Positions 26,039-34,477 of a stretch of 64,000 nucleotides of DNA are shown here, in pieces (the stretch's first letter is position 1; the number at the start of each line of letters is the position of its first letter). The stretch is from Micromonospora sp. CB01531 (GTDB lineage: Bacteria; Actinomycetota; Actinomycetes; Mycobacteriales; Micromonosporaceae). The notes beneath the pieces were generated by a model, which worked only from the letters and a program-made list of their open reading frames with translations, made no database searches and was not told where the DNA came from. The DNA lies in contig NZ_LWLS01000057.1 in NCBI RefSeq assembly GCF_001905095.1, positions 62,001-126,000 of the forward strand, given 5' to 3'. The position numbers and the translations under genes are program-made.

Positions 26039-27258
26039 TCAAGATGTCGTCACGGGTCGGTCAGATGTTCGCCGTCCCGGCCGTGCTCGCCGTGACCGCC
26101 GGCGTCGTCACCAGCACACCGAGCCCGGCCCGCGCCGCGCCGAACGGGTGGGAACTGGCGGCGATGTCCGTGCCGGCCGCGAACAAGATCAGCAAGGGCG
26201 AGGGGATCACGGTCGCCGTCATCGACACCGGGATCCGCACCGACCACAGGGCGCTGCGCGGCCGAGCCACGGAGGGCACCGACTTCCTGGCCGAAACCGA
26301 CCAGAACGAGTCGTGGTACGGCCGCCACGGCACGTCCATGGCCTCCAGCGTGCTGGATGTCGCACCGGCCGCCGGGGTGCTGGGCCTTCGCGCCATCCGC
26401 GACGATGAAGATCCGGACTTCCAGACCTGGCTTGAGCAGATGGAGAGCTACGGAGAGAACCCGGAGAAGGAGAAGCGCGAGGGGTTGGCCGTGGAGCGGG
26501 CGATCCGTGCCGCCACCGACCAGGGCGCCAAGGTGATCTCCATGTCGCTCGGCAGTGAGACGTCTTCCGGGTCCTATATTCATCGTGAAGCCGAGGCGAT
26601 CGCGTACGCCCTGTCGAAAGGCGTGGTGGTGGTCGCCGGCGCTGGCAACTGGGGTGACGAGCAGAACGAGCTGGCCTACCCGGCCGCGTACCCCGGGGTG
26701 ATCGCGATCGGCGCTGCCACCCCACAGGGCACCCGGGCGAAGTTCTCCCAGGTCCACAGCCATGTCGACGTCGTCACGCCCGGGGTGGAGATCTACTCCG
26801 CCAACATCGACGGCGGGCGCGAGAAGGTCCAGGGCACCTCGTCGGCCACCGCGCTCGCCGCAGGCGTCGCGGCGCTGATCGTGTCGAAGTACCCCGATCT
26901 GTCACCGCGCCAGGTCGAACAACTCCTTCAGCGGACCGCCTCGACCCACCGCAAGGGACACAACCCGCAGACCGGGTACGGCATGGTCGACGCCGAAGCC
27001 GCGCTCAAGGCGGCCGCCGGCCTGAAGCCGGGCAACGCCGTCCTGCCGGTCGGCAAGCAGGGCGCAGGCGGCCACTTCGGGCCCGGCGACGACGGCACCC
27101 CGCAGCGCATCGGGCAACCGTGGGACACGGCGTATCTCGTCATCAGCGGCATCGGCGGCGGGCTCGGCCTGCTCGGCCTGCTCGTCGGCCTGATCCTGTT
27201 CCTCGCCGGCCGCCGCGCCGCAGCGCGCAGCAGGCCACCGGCCCTCACGCCAGGTTGA
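26035..27258 (+). CDS. Mycosin-like S8 (subtilisin) serine protease, membrane-anchored
   Basis: 407 residues from ATG 26035, overlapping the previous stop. Signal peptide about 1-35 (SPARA-AP). The catalytic triad is visible as D64 (VAVIDTGI), H98 (YGRHGTSMAS) and S269 (QGTSSATALAAG), with the oxyanion N205 (GAGNWG). A Gly-rich linker leads to one membrane helix (about 372-392) and a basic tail. This layout is that of mycosins (MycP), which work with type VII secretion systems. No EccB/C/D/E or WXG100 gene is in the window, so it is an orphan mycosin or a general surface protease. A strong bidirectional terminator follows. Confidence 0.93.
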   Translation: MIKMSSRVGQMFAVPAVLAVTAGVVTSTPSPARAAPNGWELAAMSVPAANKISKGEGITVAVIDTGIRTDHRALRGRATEGTDFLAETDQNESWYGRHGTSMASSVLDVAPAAGVLGLRAIRDDEDPDFQTWLEQMESYGENPEKEKREGLAVERAIRAATDQGAKVISMSLGSETSSGSYIHREAEAIAYALSKGVVVVAGAGNWGDEQNELAYPAAYPGVIAIGAATPQGTRAKFSQVHSHVDVVTPGVEIYSANIDGGREKVQGTSSATALAAGVAALIVSKYPDLSPRQVEQLLQRTASTHRKGHNPQTGYGMVDAEAALKAAAGLKPGNAVLPVGKQGAGGHFGPGDDGTPQRIGQPWDTAYLVISGIGGGLGLLGLLVGLILFLAGRRAAARSRPPALTPG

Positions 27259-27266
27259 TCACCAGG

Positions 27267-27313
27267 GCGGCGAAGCGGTGGGCACCGCGTGGGGTGCCCA
27301 CCGCTTTCGCCGC
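27267..27313. terminator. Long hairpin between the S8 protease and the following minus-strand genes
   Basis: A 20-bp stem, GCGGCGAAGCGGTGGGCACC against GGTGCCCACCGCTTTCGCCGC, has one bulged T and closes on a six-base loop. It starts eight bases after the protease stop. Genes converge on it from both sides, so it can act in both directions. Confidence 0.75.
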
Positions 27314-27367
27314 GCTGTCAGGTGAGCAGGAGGTTCTGTCGCATAAGGTGATCTGCTTCGCGGCGCG

Positions 27368-27475
27368 CTACCTTCTGCCCCGCTTCGTCAACAGCACGAC
27401 CGCCACGGCAATGGCGCCGGTGACCGCCAGGCAGAGCACGCCTGCGATGAGTGCGAACAAGATCGAGCGTCCCAT
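27368..27475 (-). CDS. Possible 35-aa single-helix membrane protein
   Basis: ATG 27475 to TAG 27368 encodes 35 residues: MGRSILFALIAGVL, then a continuous hydrophobic stretch, then the basic end LLTKRGRR. This is the pattern of a small membrane protein with cytoplasmic C-terminus. The ribosome site is weak (GTAAGTTGCCCCGTC before ATG), so expression is uncertain. It fills the gap between the S8 protease and the CMD-family gene, which otherwise holds only the terminator. Confidence 0.4.
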   Translation of the reverse strand: MGRSILFALIAGVLCLAVTGAIAVAVVLLTKRGRR

Positions 27476-27569
27476 GACGGGGCAACTTACCGGATACCGT
27501 CGTGACAGGACGCAGCGGCACAGGGCGCGCAAACGATGAGAAAGCAGGAGGATTCGCGGCTGTCCCCGG

Positions 27570-28130
27570 TCAAGCGGCCGGCTCCCAGACGTACGCGGCG
27601 AGGGGCGGGTCGAGCGGGGCGTCGGTGAGCCGGTTGGCGAACGTTGAGATGGTGTACGTGCCGACGCCGAGCACCACGTCCAGCGCGTGCCGGGGCAGCC
27701 AGCCCTCGGCGAGGAAGGCGTTCAGCTCGTCGTCGGGCACGGCGCCCCGGTGGTCGAGCACGGCGAGGGTGAACCGGCGGAGCGCGTCGAGCCGCCGGTC
27801 GGGCAGGTCGGTGCCCGCGCGAAGCGCCGCGACCAGGTCGGGCGGGCCGCCGTGCCGGGTGAGGGCGGCGGTGTGCATGGCCACGCAGAGGTGGCACTCG
27901 TTGCGGGTGGCGACGGTCAGCACCACCACCTCGCGGGCGACCGGGTCCAGGTCGGTGGCCTCGAAGACGGCGTTGGCGGTGAGGAAGCCCTTGAGCAGCT
28001 CCGGGGATTCGGCCATCAGCGCGACGGCGCCGGGCAGGTGACCGAGCTTGCGGTGGACGCCCGCCATGGTCGCGCGGGCCTCGGCGGGCGCGGTGTCGGG
28101 GGTGTGTGCGGTGAAGACGCGTCGGGACAT
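27570..28130 (-). CDS. Carboxymuconolactone decarboxylase/AhpD-family protein
   Basis: 186 residues; ATG 28130 follows GGGAGGG. The family core is ECHLCVAMHTAAL, with the C-x2-C and downstream His of AhpD-like peroxidase partners, in an all-helical fold. Members reduce peroxides through the CxxC pair or act as decarboxylases; the CxxC here favours a thiol redox role. It is transcribed divergently from a MarR-type gene and shares with it an intergenic region carrying two operator-like repeats. Redox-sensing control by that MarR protein is inferred. Confidence 0.88.
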   Translation of the reverse strand: MSRRVFTAHTPDTAPAEARATMAGVHRKLGHLPGAVALMAESPELLKGFLTANAVFEATDLDPVAREVVVLTVATRNECHLCVAMHTAALTRHGGPPDLVAALRAGTDLPDRRLDALRRFTLAVLDHRGAVPDDELNAFLAEGWLPRHALDVVLGVGTYTISTFANRLTDAPLDPPLAAYVWEPAA

Positions 28131-28154
28131 GCCAAGCCCTCCCAGGTACGATAG

Positions 28155-28188
28155 TCAACGTGGTTGACCAAATAGTAAACGTGGTTGT
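28155..28188. promoter_or_regulatory. Two operator-like repeats in the CMD/MarR divergent promoter
   Basis: TCAACGTGGTTGA (28155-28167) is a perfect inverted repeat with a three-base centre. TAAACGTGGTTGT (28176-28188) is a near copy 21 bp away, two helical turns. Both lie between the divergent starts at 28130 and 28185. They are good candidates for MarR dimer sites controlling both genes. Confidence 0.65.
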
Positions 28189-28664
28189 CGAACGTGGCAA
28201 CGCCTGACCGCCCCGGCTTCGCGCTCCCGCTGCTCCTGCTCGCCGGCTTCCGTACGCTCATCGACGACCTGCACGCCGAGCTGGCCCGGCAGGGCCACCC
28301 CGACCTGCGACCGGTGCACGGCTTCGTCCTCCAGGCGGTCGGCGTGCCCGGCACCACCGCCGGCGAGCTGGGCCAACGCCTCGGCGTCTCCAAGCAGGCG
28401 GCGGGCAAGACCGTCGACCGGCTGGTGGCGCTCGGCTATCTGGAACGCGCCGACGACCCGGCCGACGCCCGGCGCAAGCTGGTCCGGCTGACCGACCGGG
28501 GGCTGGACGGGCTGCGCCGCTCCGCGGCCGTGTTCGACCAGCTCCGGGACCGCTGGGCTGCCACCCTCGGCGCCGACCGGGTCGCGGCGCTGGAGGACGA
28601 CCTGCACGCGGTCGCCCAGCCGAACGTCTTCCGCCTCGACGTCCCCGGCTGGTTCGGCACCTGA
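28185..28664 (+). CDS. MarR-family transcriptional regulator
   Basis: 159 residues if TTG 28185 is used; GTG 28194 is an alternative three codons later. Neither has a ribosome site, and an AATAGT -10-like element at 28171-28176 would put the transcript start at about the TTG, so a leaderless message is possible. The winged-helix region is TTAGELGQRLGVSKQAAGKT, followed by a wing with DDPADARRKLVRLTDRG. The second operator repeat overlaps the TTG, which suits autoregulation. It likely represses the divergent CMD-family gene. Confidence 0.88.
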   Translation: MSNVATPDRPGFALPLLLLAGFRTLIDDLHAELARQGHPDLRPVHGFVLQAVGVPGTTAGELGQRLGVSKQAAGKTVDRLVALGYLERADDPADARRKLVRLTDRGLDGLRRSAAVFDQLRDRWAATLGADRVAALEDDLHAVAQPNVFRLDVPGWFGT

Positions 28665-28673
28665 CCCGCAGCC

Positions 28674-30167
28674 TCAGCCGGCGTAGAGCCGAGCGGAGTC
28701 CACCAACACGACGTCCGATTCAGTCGACGCCACGCCGACCAACTCGTCGGTGAATCCTTCCGCGCTCGCCAGCACCAGGCGGGTGTGGGTGGTATCCACT
28801 CCGGGGCGGCGGACGAGCAACTCCCGGACGCGGCTCAACCGCTCCAGGTCCGCCTGGCCCAACCGCCGCCCCCACTTCACCTCACCGATCGCGAGCAGCG
28901 GACGTGGTCCGTCACCGAGCGGCGGCTCACCGAGCGCGACGAGATCCAGCTCGTGGCTGGTTCGGGTGGACGGGTCCGTCACGGTCGCGGCACTGGCCTC
29001 CGCGACGATGCCGTCGAAGACGTCCAGGTCGGCGAAACGGATGGCCCACTGCCGGACGATCTCCTCGAACCGGGGACCGAGGACCGCGCTGGTGTACCGG
29101 CGCTTCGACCGGCGCCAGACGTCCCCACCGCGGCGCTGTTCCAGCGCGGTCCAGGCGGGTCGCATGACGGCGTGGTAGAAGGTGATGAGCGGTTCGGTGA
29201 TCCGGTAACTGCTGCGTCCACTCCGCAGCGGGTCCGGTTCCCGCACCAGTAGGCCGGCGTCCTCCAGCACGGTTAGTGGATGTTGCAGGTCGTTCGCCTT
29301 ACGTCCGATGTAGCCGGCGATTCCACCACGACTGGCGTTGCCCTCGGCAACCGCCGCCAGCACGGAGTGGTAGAGCGCGGCATCCCGCAGATCAGGATCC
29401 TCGACGAGCAGATAGCGCGCCTCCCGGAACAACGGCCGCGCCGGGTTGAGGACGCCGCGCACCACCCAACTGTCGAAGTCGTCCGGGCCGCTCGGCGCGT
29501 CGTCCTGTACGTACTCGCGCCGGTAGGCCGGCGTCCCGCCCACGATGGAGAAGACCTTCACCGCCAGCACCGGGTCCTCGATGCCCCAGAACGCCGCGGC
29601 GGCCCGATAGTCCAGCGGCTGCACCGGTAGCTCCAGGCCCGCCCGGCCGCGCAGCGGGGCGGAACCCGCGAGCAGGCCACCCATGAAGGACAGGGCCGAC
29701 CCGCAGAGCAGCAGGCGGGTACGGGACTCGGTGCGTTCTGGCCGTCCGGGCGTGAGGGCGTGCTGGATGATCGACGGGAGGTCCCGGGCGGCGCGCACCA
29801 GATACGGGAACTCGTCGATGACCACTGTCACCGGGCGCTCCCGCCCGAGGGCGAGCAGGGCGTCCACCGCCGCGCTCCAATCGGCCAACTGCACCGGCCC
29901 CGGCGCGCCCGTGTAGGCGCCGAGCGCCTCGCCGAGCCGCCGGAGCGACTCCACCGCCGTCGCCTCGGTGGCCCCGAAGTAGAAGCCCTTACTGGCTCGG
30001 GCCAGCTCGTAGAGCAGCAGTGTCTTCCCCTGGCGGCGTCGGCCGCTGACCACCCCCAGGGTCGCTCCAGGGCGCTCGTCAGCGGCGAAGCGGATCAACT
30101 CGGCCCACTCGACGTCCCGGTCGAAGATCCCCTGCGGCTTCGACAGTTGAGCCACGACGGCCACCAC
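28674..30167 (-). CDS. DUF234-type AAA ATPase with nuclease-like C-terminus
   Basis: 497 residues from GTG 30167; GTG 30164 and 30155 are alternatives. The N-terminal P-loop ATPase has GRRRQGKTLLL (Walker A) and VTVVIDEFPYL (Walker B). A winged-helix part (GYIGRKANDLQHPLTVLEDAGLL) follows. The C-terminal DUF234 domain is related to PD-(D/E)xK nucleases, with FEEIVRQWA, SHELDLVAL and LLAIGEVKWG in the expected D...ExK order. Such proteins are common in archaea and scattered in bacteria, often as transferred accessory genes; their role is not settled. The upstream region is clearly less GC-rich than its surroundings, which hints at acquisition. No partner gene is evident. Confidence 0.85.
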   Translation of the reverse strand: MVAVVAQLSKPQGIFDRDVEWAELIRFAADERPGATLGVVSGRRRQGKTLLLYELARASKGFYFGATEATAVESLRRLGEALGAYTGAPGPVQLADWSAAVDALLALGRERPVTVVIDEFPYLVRAARDLPSIIQHALTPGRPERTESRTRLLLCGSALSFMGGLLAGSAPLRGRAGLELPVQPLDYRAAAAFWGIEDPVLAVKVFSIVGGTPAYRREYVQDDAPSGPDDFDSWVVRGVLNPARPLFREARYLLVEDPDLRDAALYHSVLAAVAEGNASRGGIAGYIGRKANDLQHPLTVLEDAGLLVREPDPLRSGRSSYRITEPLITFYHAVMRPAWTALEQRRGGDVWRRSKRRYTSAVLGPRFEEIVRQWAIRFADLDVFDGIVAEASAATVTDPSTRTSHELDLVALGEPPLGDGPRPLLAIGEVKWGRRLGQADLERLSRVRELLVRRPGVDTTHTRLVLASAEGFTDELVGVASTESDVVLVDSARLYAG

Positions 30168-30172
30168 ATTTC

Positions 30173-30206
30173 GTAGAACTACGGTTCTTAGAAGTGTAGT
30201 CCTACA
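30173..30206 (-). promoter_or_regulatory. Nested inverted repeats in the AT-richer promoter of the ATPase gene
   Basis: GTAG-AA-CTAC (30173-30182) and TGTAG-TC-CTACA (30195-30206) are two small palindromes with centres 23 bp apart. An overlapping AGAAC-TACG-GTTCT lies at 30175-30188. They are placed directly upstream of GTG 30167 and may be operators for an autoregulator or a host regulator. Confidence 0.5.
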
Positions 30207-30258
30207 TTCTGCAGAGGTAGGAGTAGACAGGGCCTCCTCGTGGCGCGACGGTACGAGG

Positions 30259-30465
30259 ATGAGTGACGCATATGTGGTGGGCGACCCGGACGGCCTCTCC
30301 CCGCTGCTGCGGGAGATCCGGGACGCGGTCGCCAGGGAGCTGCACGCCCAGCTGGCCATGCGGGCCGAGCGGATCGAGCTGGCCGACGTCCCCGAGATCG
30401 CCTACCAGGTGACGCTCGGCGTCGACCGGGTGCTCACCGGCCGACGCCCGACGGGGATCAGTTGA
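30259..30465 (+). CDS. Small conserved-looking protein, 68 aa
   Basis: 68 residues starting MSDAYVVGDPDGLSPLLREI and ending in a basic tail. It is helical and charged with no membrane segment or signal peptide. GAGG sits only one base before the ATG, so the start may be used as a leaderless message. Codon usage (G/C third positions) supports coding. Its end overlaps the end of ccsB on the other strand by eight bases. Function unknown. Confidence 0.6.
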   Translation: MSDAYVVGDPDGLSPLLREIRDAVARELHAQLAMRAERIELADVPEIAYQVTLGVDRVLTGRRPTGIS

Positions 30466-31441
30466 CGCCGGCGTAGGAGTGCAGGCCGGTGAAGAAGAAG
30501 TTGACCCCGAACAGGTTCATCAGCATGGTCAGGAAGCCCAGGATCGAGATCCAGGTGGCCACGTTCCGCTTGACGCTCGGGGTGGCCCGGGCGTGCAGGT
30601 AGCCGGCGTACACCACCCAGGAGATGAACGCCCAGGTCTCCTTGGGGTCCCAGCCCCAGGCCCGGCCCCAGGCCGCCTCGGCCCAGATCGCCCCGGCGAT
30701 CACCGCGAAGGTGAAGATCGGGAAGGCGAAGGCGTGCAGCGCGAAGGTCAGCCGCTCCAGGCCGGCCGCCGCCGGCAGCCGGCGGGCCAGGGTGTACGGG
30801 AAACTCCGCCGCCCCTGCTCCCAGCCGGCCCGCATCAGGAACGCCGCGGCCGGCACCACGCCCAGCAGGAAGATGCCGGAGGCGAAGATGATCGTCGACA
30901 CGTGGATGATGAACCAGTACGACTGCAGCGCCGGCATCAGCGGCGTGACCTGCACGTAGAGCTTCAGCTCGGCGAACGCCAGCAGCAGCACCATGACCAG
31001 GGTCAGGAAGAGCCCGAGCCGGCGCAGCGCGGGGTGCCGCCAGAGCACCGCCAGCCAGGCCCCGGCCCCGATGAAGGTGACCGTCAGCACGAACTCGTAC
31101 ATGTTGCCCCAGGGCATCCGCTCGGCGGCCACGCCCCGGGTGACGACCGCGCCCAGGTGCAGCACGACGGCGAGCGCGGTGACCCAGCCGGCGATCCGCC
31201 CGGCGAGCACGGCTCGGGCGGCCAAGCGGCTGGGCCGGGTCTCGGCCGGGGCCGGTGCCGGCGCCGCCACGGTCCCGCCGGCACCGCCGACACCGGCGCC
31301 CACCAGCTCACGGGCCGGGGCGGCCGCCTTCGCCGCCACCGCGCGGGCGTTGCCGAGCGCGTACTCGACGGCGTGACTGATCATCGCGACCAGGTACGCC
31401 AGGATCGCGTACGTGACCAGCTGGTCGGAGAGTGCGGACAT
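30458..31441 (-). CDS. ccsB: Cytochrome c assembly protein CcsB (CcsA/ResC type)
   Basis: 327 residues from ATG 31441 (TGATG overlap with the resB stop); GTG 31444 one codon earlier is possible. Multiple membrane helices surround the tryptophan-rich heme-handling motif WGRAWGWDPKETW. Conserved histidines occur at HVSTIIF, HAFAFP and FTGLHSYAG. With ResB it exports heme and joins it to reduced CxxCH cysteines on the outside of the membrane (System II). A Pro/Ala-rich cytoplasmic loop (about 45-80) is an actinobacterial insertion. Last gene of the operon starting at hemL. Confidence 0.95.
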   Translation of the reverse strand: MSALSDQLVTYAILAYLVAMISHAVEYALGNARAVAAKAAAPARELVGAGVGGAGGTVAAPAPAPAETRPSRLAARAVLAGRIAGWVTALAVVLHLGAVVTRGVAAERMPWGNMYEFVLTVTFIGAGAWLAVLWRHPALRRLGLFLTLVMVLLLAFAELKLYVQVTPLMPALQSYWFIIHVSTIIFASGIFLLGVVPAAAFLMRAGWEQGRRSFPYTLARRLPAAAGLERLTFALHAFAFPIFTFAVIAGAIWAEAAWGRAWGWDPKETWAFISWVVYAGYLHARATPSVKRNVATWISILGFLTMLMNLFGVNFFFTGLHSYAGVN

Positions 31442-33057
31442 CACTCGACCCCTTCTCGCGCCCGGCCGGCGCGTCGCCCGTCGTCGCTGACCGCGGCGAC
31501 GAGCTGCGCAAACTCGTCGGCGAACCCTGGATGCTCGGTGCGCGGCAGCCCACCGGCCTCCACCAAACTACTACCGCGCGTCGGAGATCCACCCTCGGGG
31601 GGCGAACCCCGGAACCAGACCCGCCGCCGTCGGGCGAAGAGCGAGCCCATCAGGCCGGCGAGCAGCGTCACGCAGGCGCCGAGCATCAGCGTCTGCCCGG
31701 GGGCGTGGCGGACCGCGATGGTGATGTAGGGCTTCGTGCCGACGAACTCCAGGGTGCTGCCGTCGTCCAGGGTCCACTTCTCGCCCACGGCCAGCTTCTT
31801 GTTGCCGATCTCCTTGAGCTTGCCGTTGTCGATCTGCCGCTGGTCGAGCTGGTAGACCGACCCGGGGATGCCGGCGTCCAGCCCGAGGTTTCCCCGGTAG
31901 GCCCGCAGGTTCACCGCCGGGTTGCGCTCCTCGGGGAACTGCGACGCGACGAACGGGGCACTCTCCGGAGCGGTGGGCAGGTAGAGCCCGTCGAAGGCGA
32001 TCTGCTGGGCCGGGTCCCGCTGGCCGGTCCTGGGGTCGACGTTCGCGTCCGGGAACGCGGCCACCCCCTCCTCGGTCGCGTTCGCGTCGCCGGTGCGCAG
32101 GAACGGTGCTTCGCTGGTCTGGGTGTTGCCGTACTTGTCGGTGTACCTGAGGATCGGCGCGTACCCGTTGCCGAGCAGGTAGACGTTGGCCGAGCCGAGC
32201 CGCAGCGGCGAGTTCACCGAGAAGCCGGTGGTCCGCTCCGACCCGTCGGCCAGGTGGTCGACCTTCACCGTGGCCCAGAAGCGGGCGGCCTGCCCGGAGG
32301 CCAGGTAGTCCGCCTCGAACCGCTCCAGGGTGAGGCAGAACGGCGGCAGGTCGACGCTGTCCACCCGGGGGCCGAGCGTCGCCTCGGCGTACTGCTGCCG
32401 GGTGTTGCAGAAGGCGTTGTCCGCGCCCGCCACGAGGATGCGGTTGCCGTGCCAGCCGTACCAGGACCCGACCGCGACCCCGAGCAGGACGGCGACCAGC
32501 GAGACGTGGAAGAGCAGGTTGCCGGTCTCCTTGAGGTAGCCCTTCTCGGCGGAGACCTCGTTGCCGCGGACCGTGACCCGCCAGCGGCGGCGGCGCAGCA
32601 CCGCCGCGATCGCCTCTGGGTCGGCGGCGGCCGGGGCCTCCAGCACCGCGTGCTGCGGCAGCCGCTCCAGGCGCTTCGGGGCGGCCGGCGGCCTCATCCG
32701 CAGCGCGCGGACGTGGTCACGGGCCCGGGGCAGGATGCAGCCCACCAGCGAGGTGAAGAGCAGCAGGTAGATCGCGGAGAACCAGACCGAGCCGAAGACC
32801 TCGAACATGCCGAGTTGGTCCAGGCGCGGGGCGAGGTCGGGGTGGTCGACGAACCACTGGTTGACCTTCTCCGGGCTGACGCCGCGCTGCGGGAGCACCG
32901 AGCCGGGGATGGCGGCGACGGCGAGCAGGAAGAGCAGGATCAGCGCGGTACGCATGCTGGTGAGCTGCCGCCACGAGTTGCGCAGCAGGGCCAGCACCGG
33001 GTTGACCCGCCGCCGGGGCGCGGGCGGGGCCGCCGGCCGGTCGTCCACGGTCGTCAT
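31441..33057 (-). CDS. resB: Cytochrome c biogenesis protein ResB
   Basis: 538 residues from ATG 33057, the TGATG-coupled start after ccdA. Three N-terminal helices (including TALILLFLLAVAAIPGSVLP and YLLLFTSLVGCILP) precede a large extracytoplasmic domain containing paired cysteines (AFCNT, PPFCLTL), and a final helix (LMLGACVTLLAGLMGSLFA). The C-terminal tail of about 60 residues is cytoplasmic. It partners CcsB in System II heme ligation. Length is typical for actinobacterial ResB. Confidence 0.95.
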   Translation of the reverse strand: MTTVDDRPAAPPAPRRRVNPVLALLRNSWRQLTSMRTALILLFLLAVAAIPGSVLPQRGVSPEKVNQWFVDHPDLAPRLDQLGMFEVFGSVWFSAIYLLLFTSLVGCILPRARDHVRALRMRPPAAPKRLERLPQHAVLEAPAAADPEAIAAVLRRRRWRVTVRGNEVSAEKGYLKETGNLLFHVSLVAVLLGVAVGSWYGWHGNRILVAGADNAFCNTRQQYAEATLGPRVDSVDLPPFCLTLERFEADYLASGQAARFWATVKVDHLADGSERTTGFSVNSPLRLGSANVYLLGNGYAPILRYTDKYGNTQTSEAPFLRTGDANATEEGVAAFPDANVDPRTGQRDPAQQIAFDGLYLPTAPESAPFVASQFPEERNPAVNLRAYRGNLGLDAGIPGSVYQLDQRQIDNGKLKEIGNKKLAVGEKWTLDDGSTLEFVGTKPYITIAVRHAPGQTLMLGACVTLLAGLMGSLFARRRRVWFRGSPPEGGSPTRGSSLVEAGGLPRTEHPGFADEFAQLVAAVSDDGRRAGRAREGVE

Positions 33058-33905
33058 CAGATGCTCACCTCGCCCACGCCCACGTGCGTCTGCAGCCAGA
33101 TCACGAAGTTCTGCCAGCCGCCGGTGACCAGCGCCAGGCCGATCAGGATCAGCAGGGCGCCGCCGATCCGGGTGACCCACCGGCTGTTGCGCCGGACGGC
33201 GCGGAACACCCCGAGCAGGCGGCGGAAGCCCAGCCCGAAGGCGACGAACGGTACCCCCAGCCCGAGGCAGTACGCCACGGCGAGCAGCACCGCCCGGTCG
33301 GTCTTGCCCTCCGCCGTCGCTAGGCCGAGCACCGCGCCGAGCGTCGGGCCGGTGCACGGCAGCCAGCTCAGCGCGAAGACCGCGCCGAGCACCGGGGCGC
33401 CGAACAGCCCGGCGGCGGGCAGCCGGCGGATGCGGAACTCGCGCTGCAGCCCAGGGATCACCCCGAGGTAGCCGAACCCGAGCACCACGACCAGCGCGCC
33501 GATGACGATCTCCAGCGTGCGCTCGTGCTCGAAGAAGAGCCTGCCGACGCCGGAGAAGAGGATCGCGGTGGCGGTGAACACGGCGGTGAACCCGGCGATG
33601 AAGAGCAGCGTGCCGGCGAGCACCCGCCCCTTGACCGCCGCCACCGGCCGGGCCGCCGGGGGCGCCGCGACGGCCACCGCGCCGCCGGTCGGGCCGTCCG
33701 CCTCCGCACCGGCCACCGGCGCCCCCTCGGACCGGGTCCGGCCCTCCAGGTCGGCGCCGGCCAGTCCGGTGACGTACGACAGGTAGCCGGGCATCAGCGG
33801 CAGGACGCACGGGGACAGGAAGCTGACCAGCCCGGCGAGCGCCGCCGCGCCCACGGCCAGCAGCAGCGGGCCGGACTCGGCGAGCTGGCGGAAGGTCTCG
33901 CCCAT
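33057..33905 (-). CDS. ccdA: Thiol-disulfide transporter CcdA
   Basis: 282 residues from ATG 33905. Six to seven helices; the redox cysteines are in LSPCVLPLMPGYLSYVTG (helix 1) and LSWLPCTGPTLGAVLG (helix 4). It carries reducing power from cytoplasmic thioredoxin to the outer face of the membrane, here to the thioredoxin-like lipoprotein encoded directly upstream. An Ala/Pro-rich loop of about 45 residues between helices 1 and 2 is lineage-specific. It is coupled by TGATG overlaps to both neighbours. Confidence 0.95.
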   Translation of the reverse strand: MGETFRQLAESGPLLLAVGAAALAGLVSFLSPCVLPLMPGYLSYVTGLAGADLEGRTRSEGAPVAGAEADGPTGGAVAVAAPPAARPVAAVKGRVLAGTLLFIAGFTAVFTATAILFSGVGRLFFEHERTLEIVIGALVVVLGFGYLGVIPGLQREFRIRRLPAAGLFGAPVLGAVFALSWLPCTGPTLGAVLGLATAEGKTDRAVLLAVAYCLGLGVPFVAFGLGFRRLLGVFRAVRRNSRWVTRIGGALLILIGLALVTGGWQNFVIWLQTHVGVGEVSI

Positions 33906-34477
33906 CAGCGGGATCCGGACGCCGGCTGCTCGGCGGCGATCCGCTCGACGACGGGCCGCAGCCGGTCCTGGGTCACCGCGGCCCGGATCACGACGGCGAT
34001 CCGCCCCTCGCGGTCCAGCACGACGGTGGCTGGGATGGTGTTCGGCGGGATGTCCAGGGCCAGTGCCAGCCGACTCGCCGGATCGAAGAGGCTCGGGTAG
34101 GTGACCCGGCCCTCCTCGAAGGCGATCGCCTTGTCCTTGCTGTCCTGCACGTTGATGCCGAGGAAGCTGACCCCGGACGCCTTGGTGGCCTGGTAGGTGG
34201 CTTCGAGGTCGTCGGCCTCGGCCCGGCAGGGCGCGCACCAGGAGCCCCAGAAGTTGACCACGACGACCTGGCCGCGCGCGTCGGCGACGTCGTACCGGCC
34301 GCCGGTGAGCAGGTCACCGGCGAGCTTGGGGGCCTTCGACCGCTGGTCGGGCGCGCACTCGATGACGCCGTTCTGGTCGGAGCAGCGGCTCTCCTGGCTT
34401 CCGGAGGAGCAGCCGACCAGCGCCGTACCGGCGGTGACGGCGGCGAGCAGGGCGGCGACGAGCCTCCGGGTGAGCAT
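33905..34477 (-). CDS. resA: Thioredoxin-like lipoprotein (ResA/TlpA type)
   Basis: 190 residues from ATG 34477. A lipoprotein signal peptide ends in TALVGC, with lipidation expected at the cysteine. The thioredoxin fold follows, with active site WGSWCAPCRAE and the cis-proline region PNTIPATVVLD. It keeps apocytochrome c cysteines reduced outside the membrane, re-reduced by CcdA. An extra disulfide pair is likely near the N-terminus (SRCSDQNGVIECAPD). Coupled by TGATG to the phosphatase gene upstream and to ccdA downstream. Confidence 0.95.
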   Translation of the reverse strand: MLTRRLVAALLAAVTAGTALVGCSSGSQESRCSDQNGVIECAPDQRSKAPKLAGDLLTGGRYDVADARGQVVVVNFWGSWCAPCRAEADDLEATYQATKASGVSFLGINVQDSKDKAIAFEEGRVTYPSLFDPASRLALALDIPPNTIPATVVLDREGRIAVVIRAAVTQDRLRPVVERIAAEQPASGSR

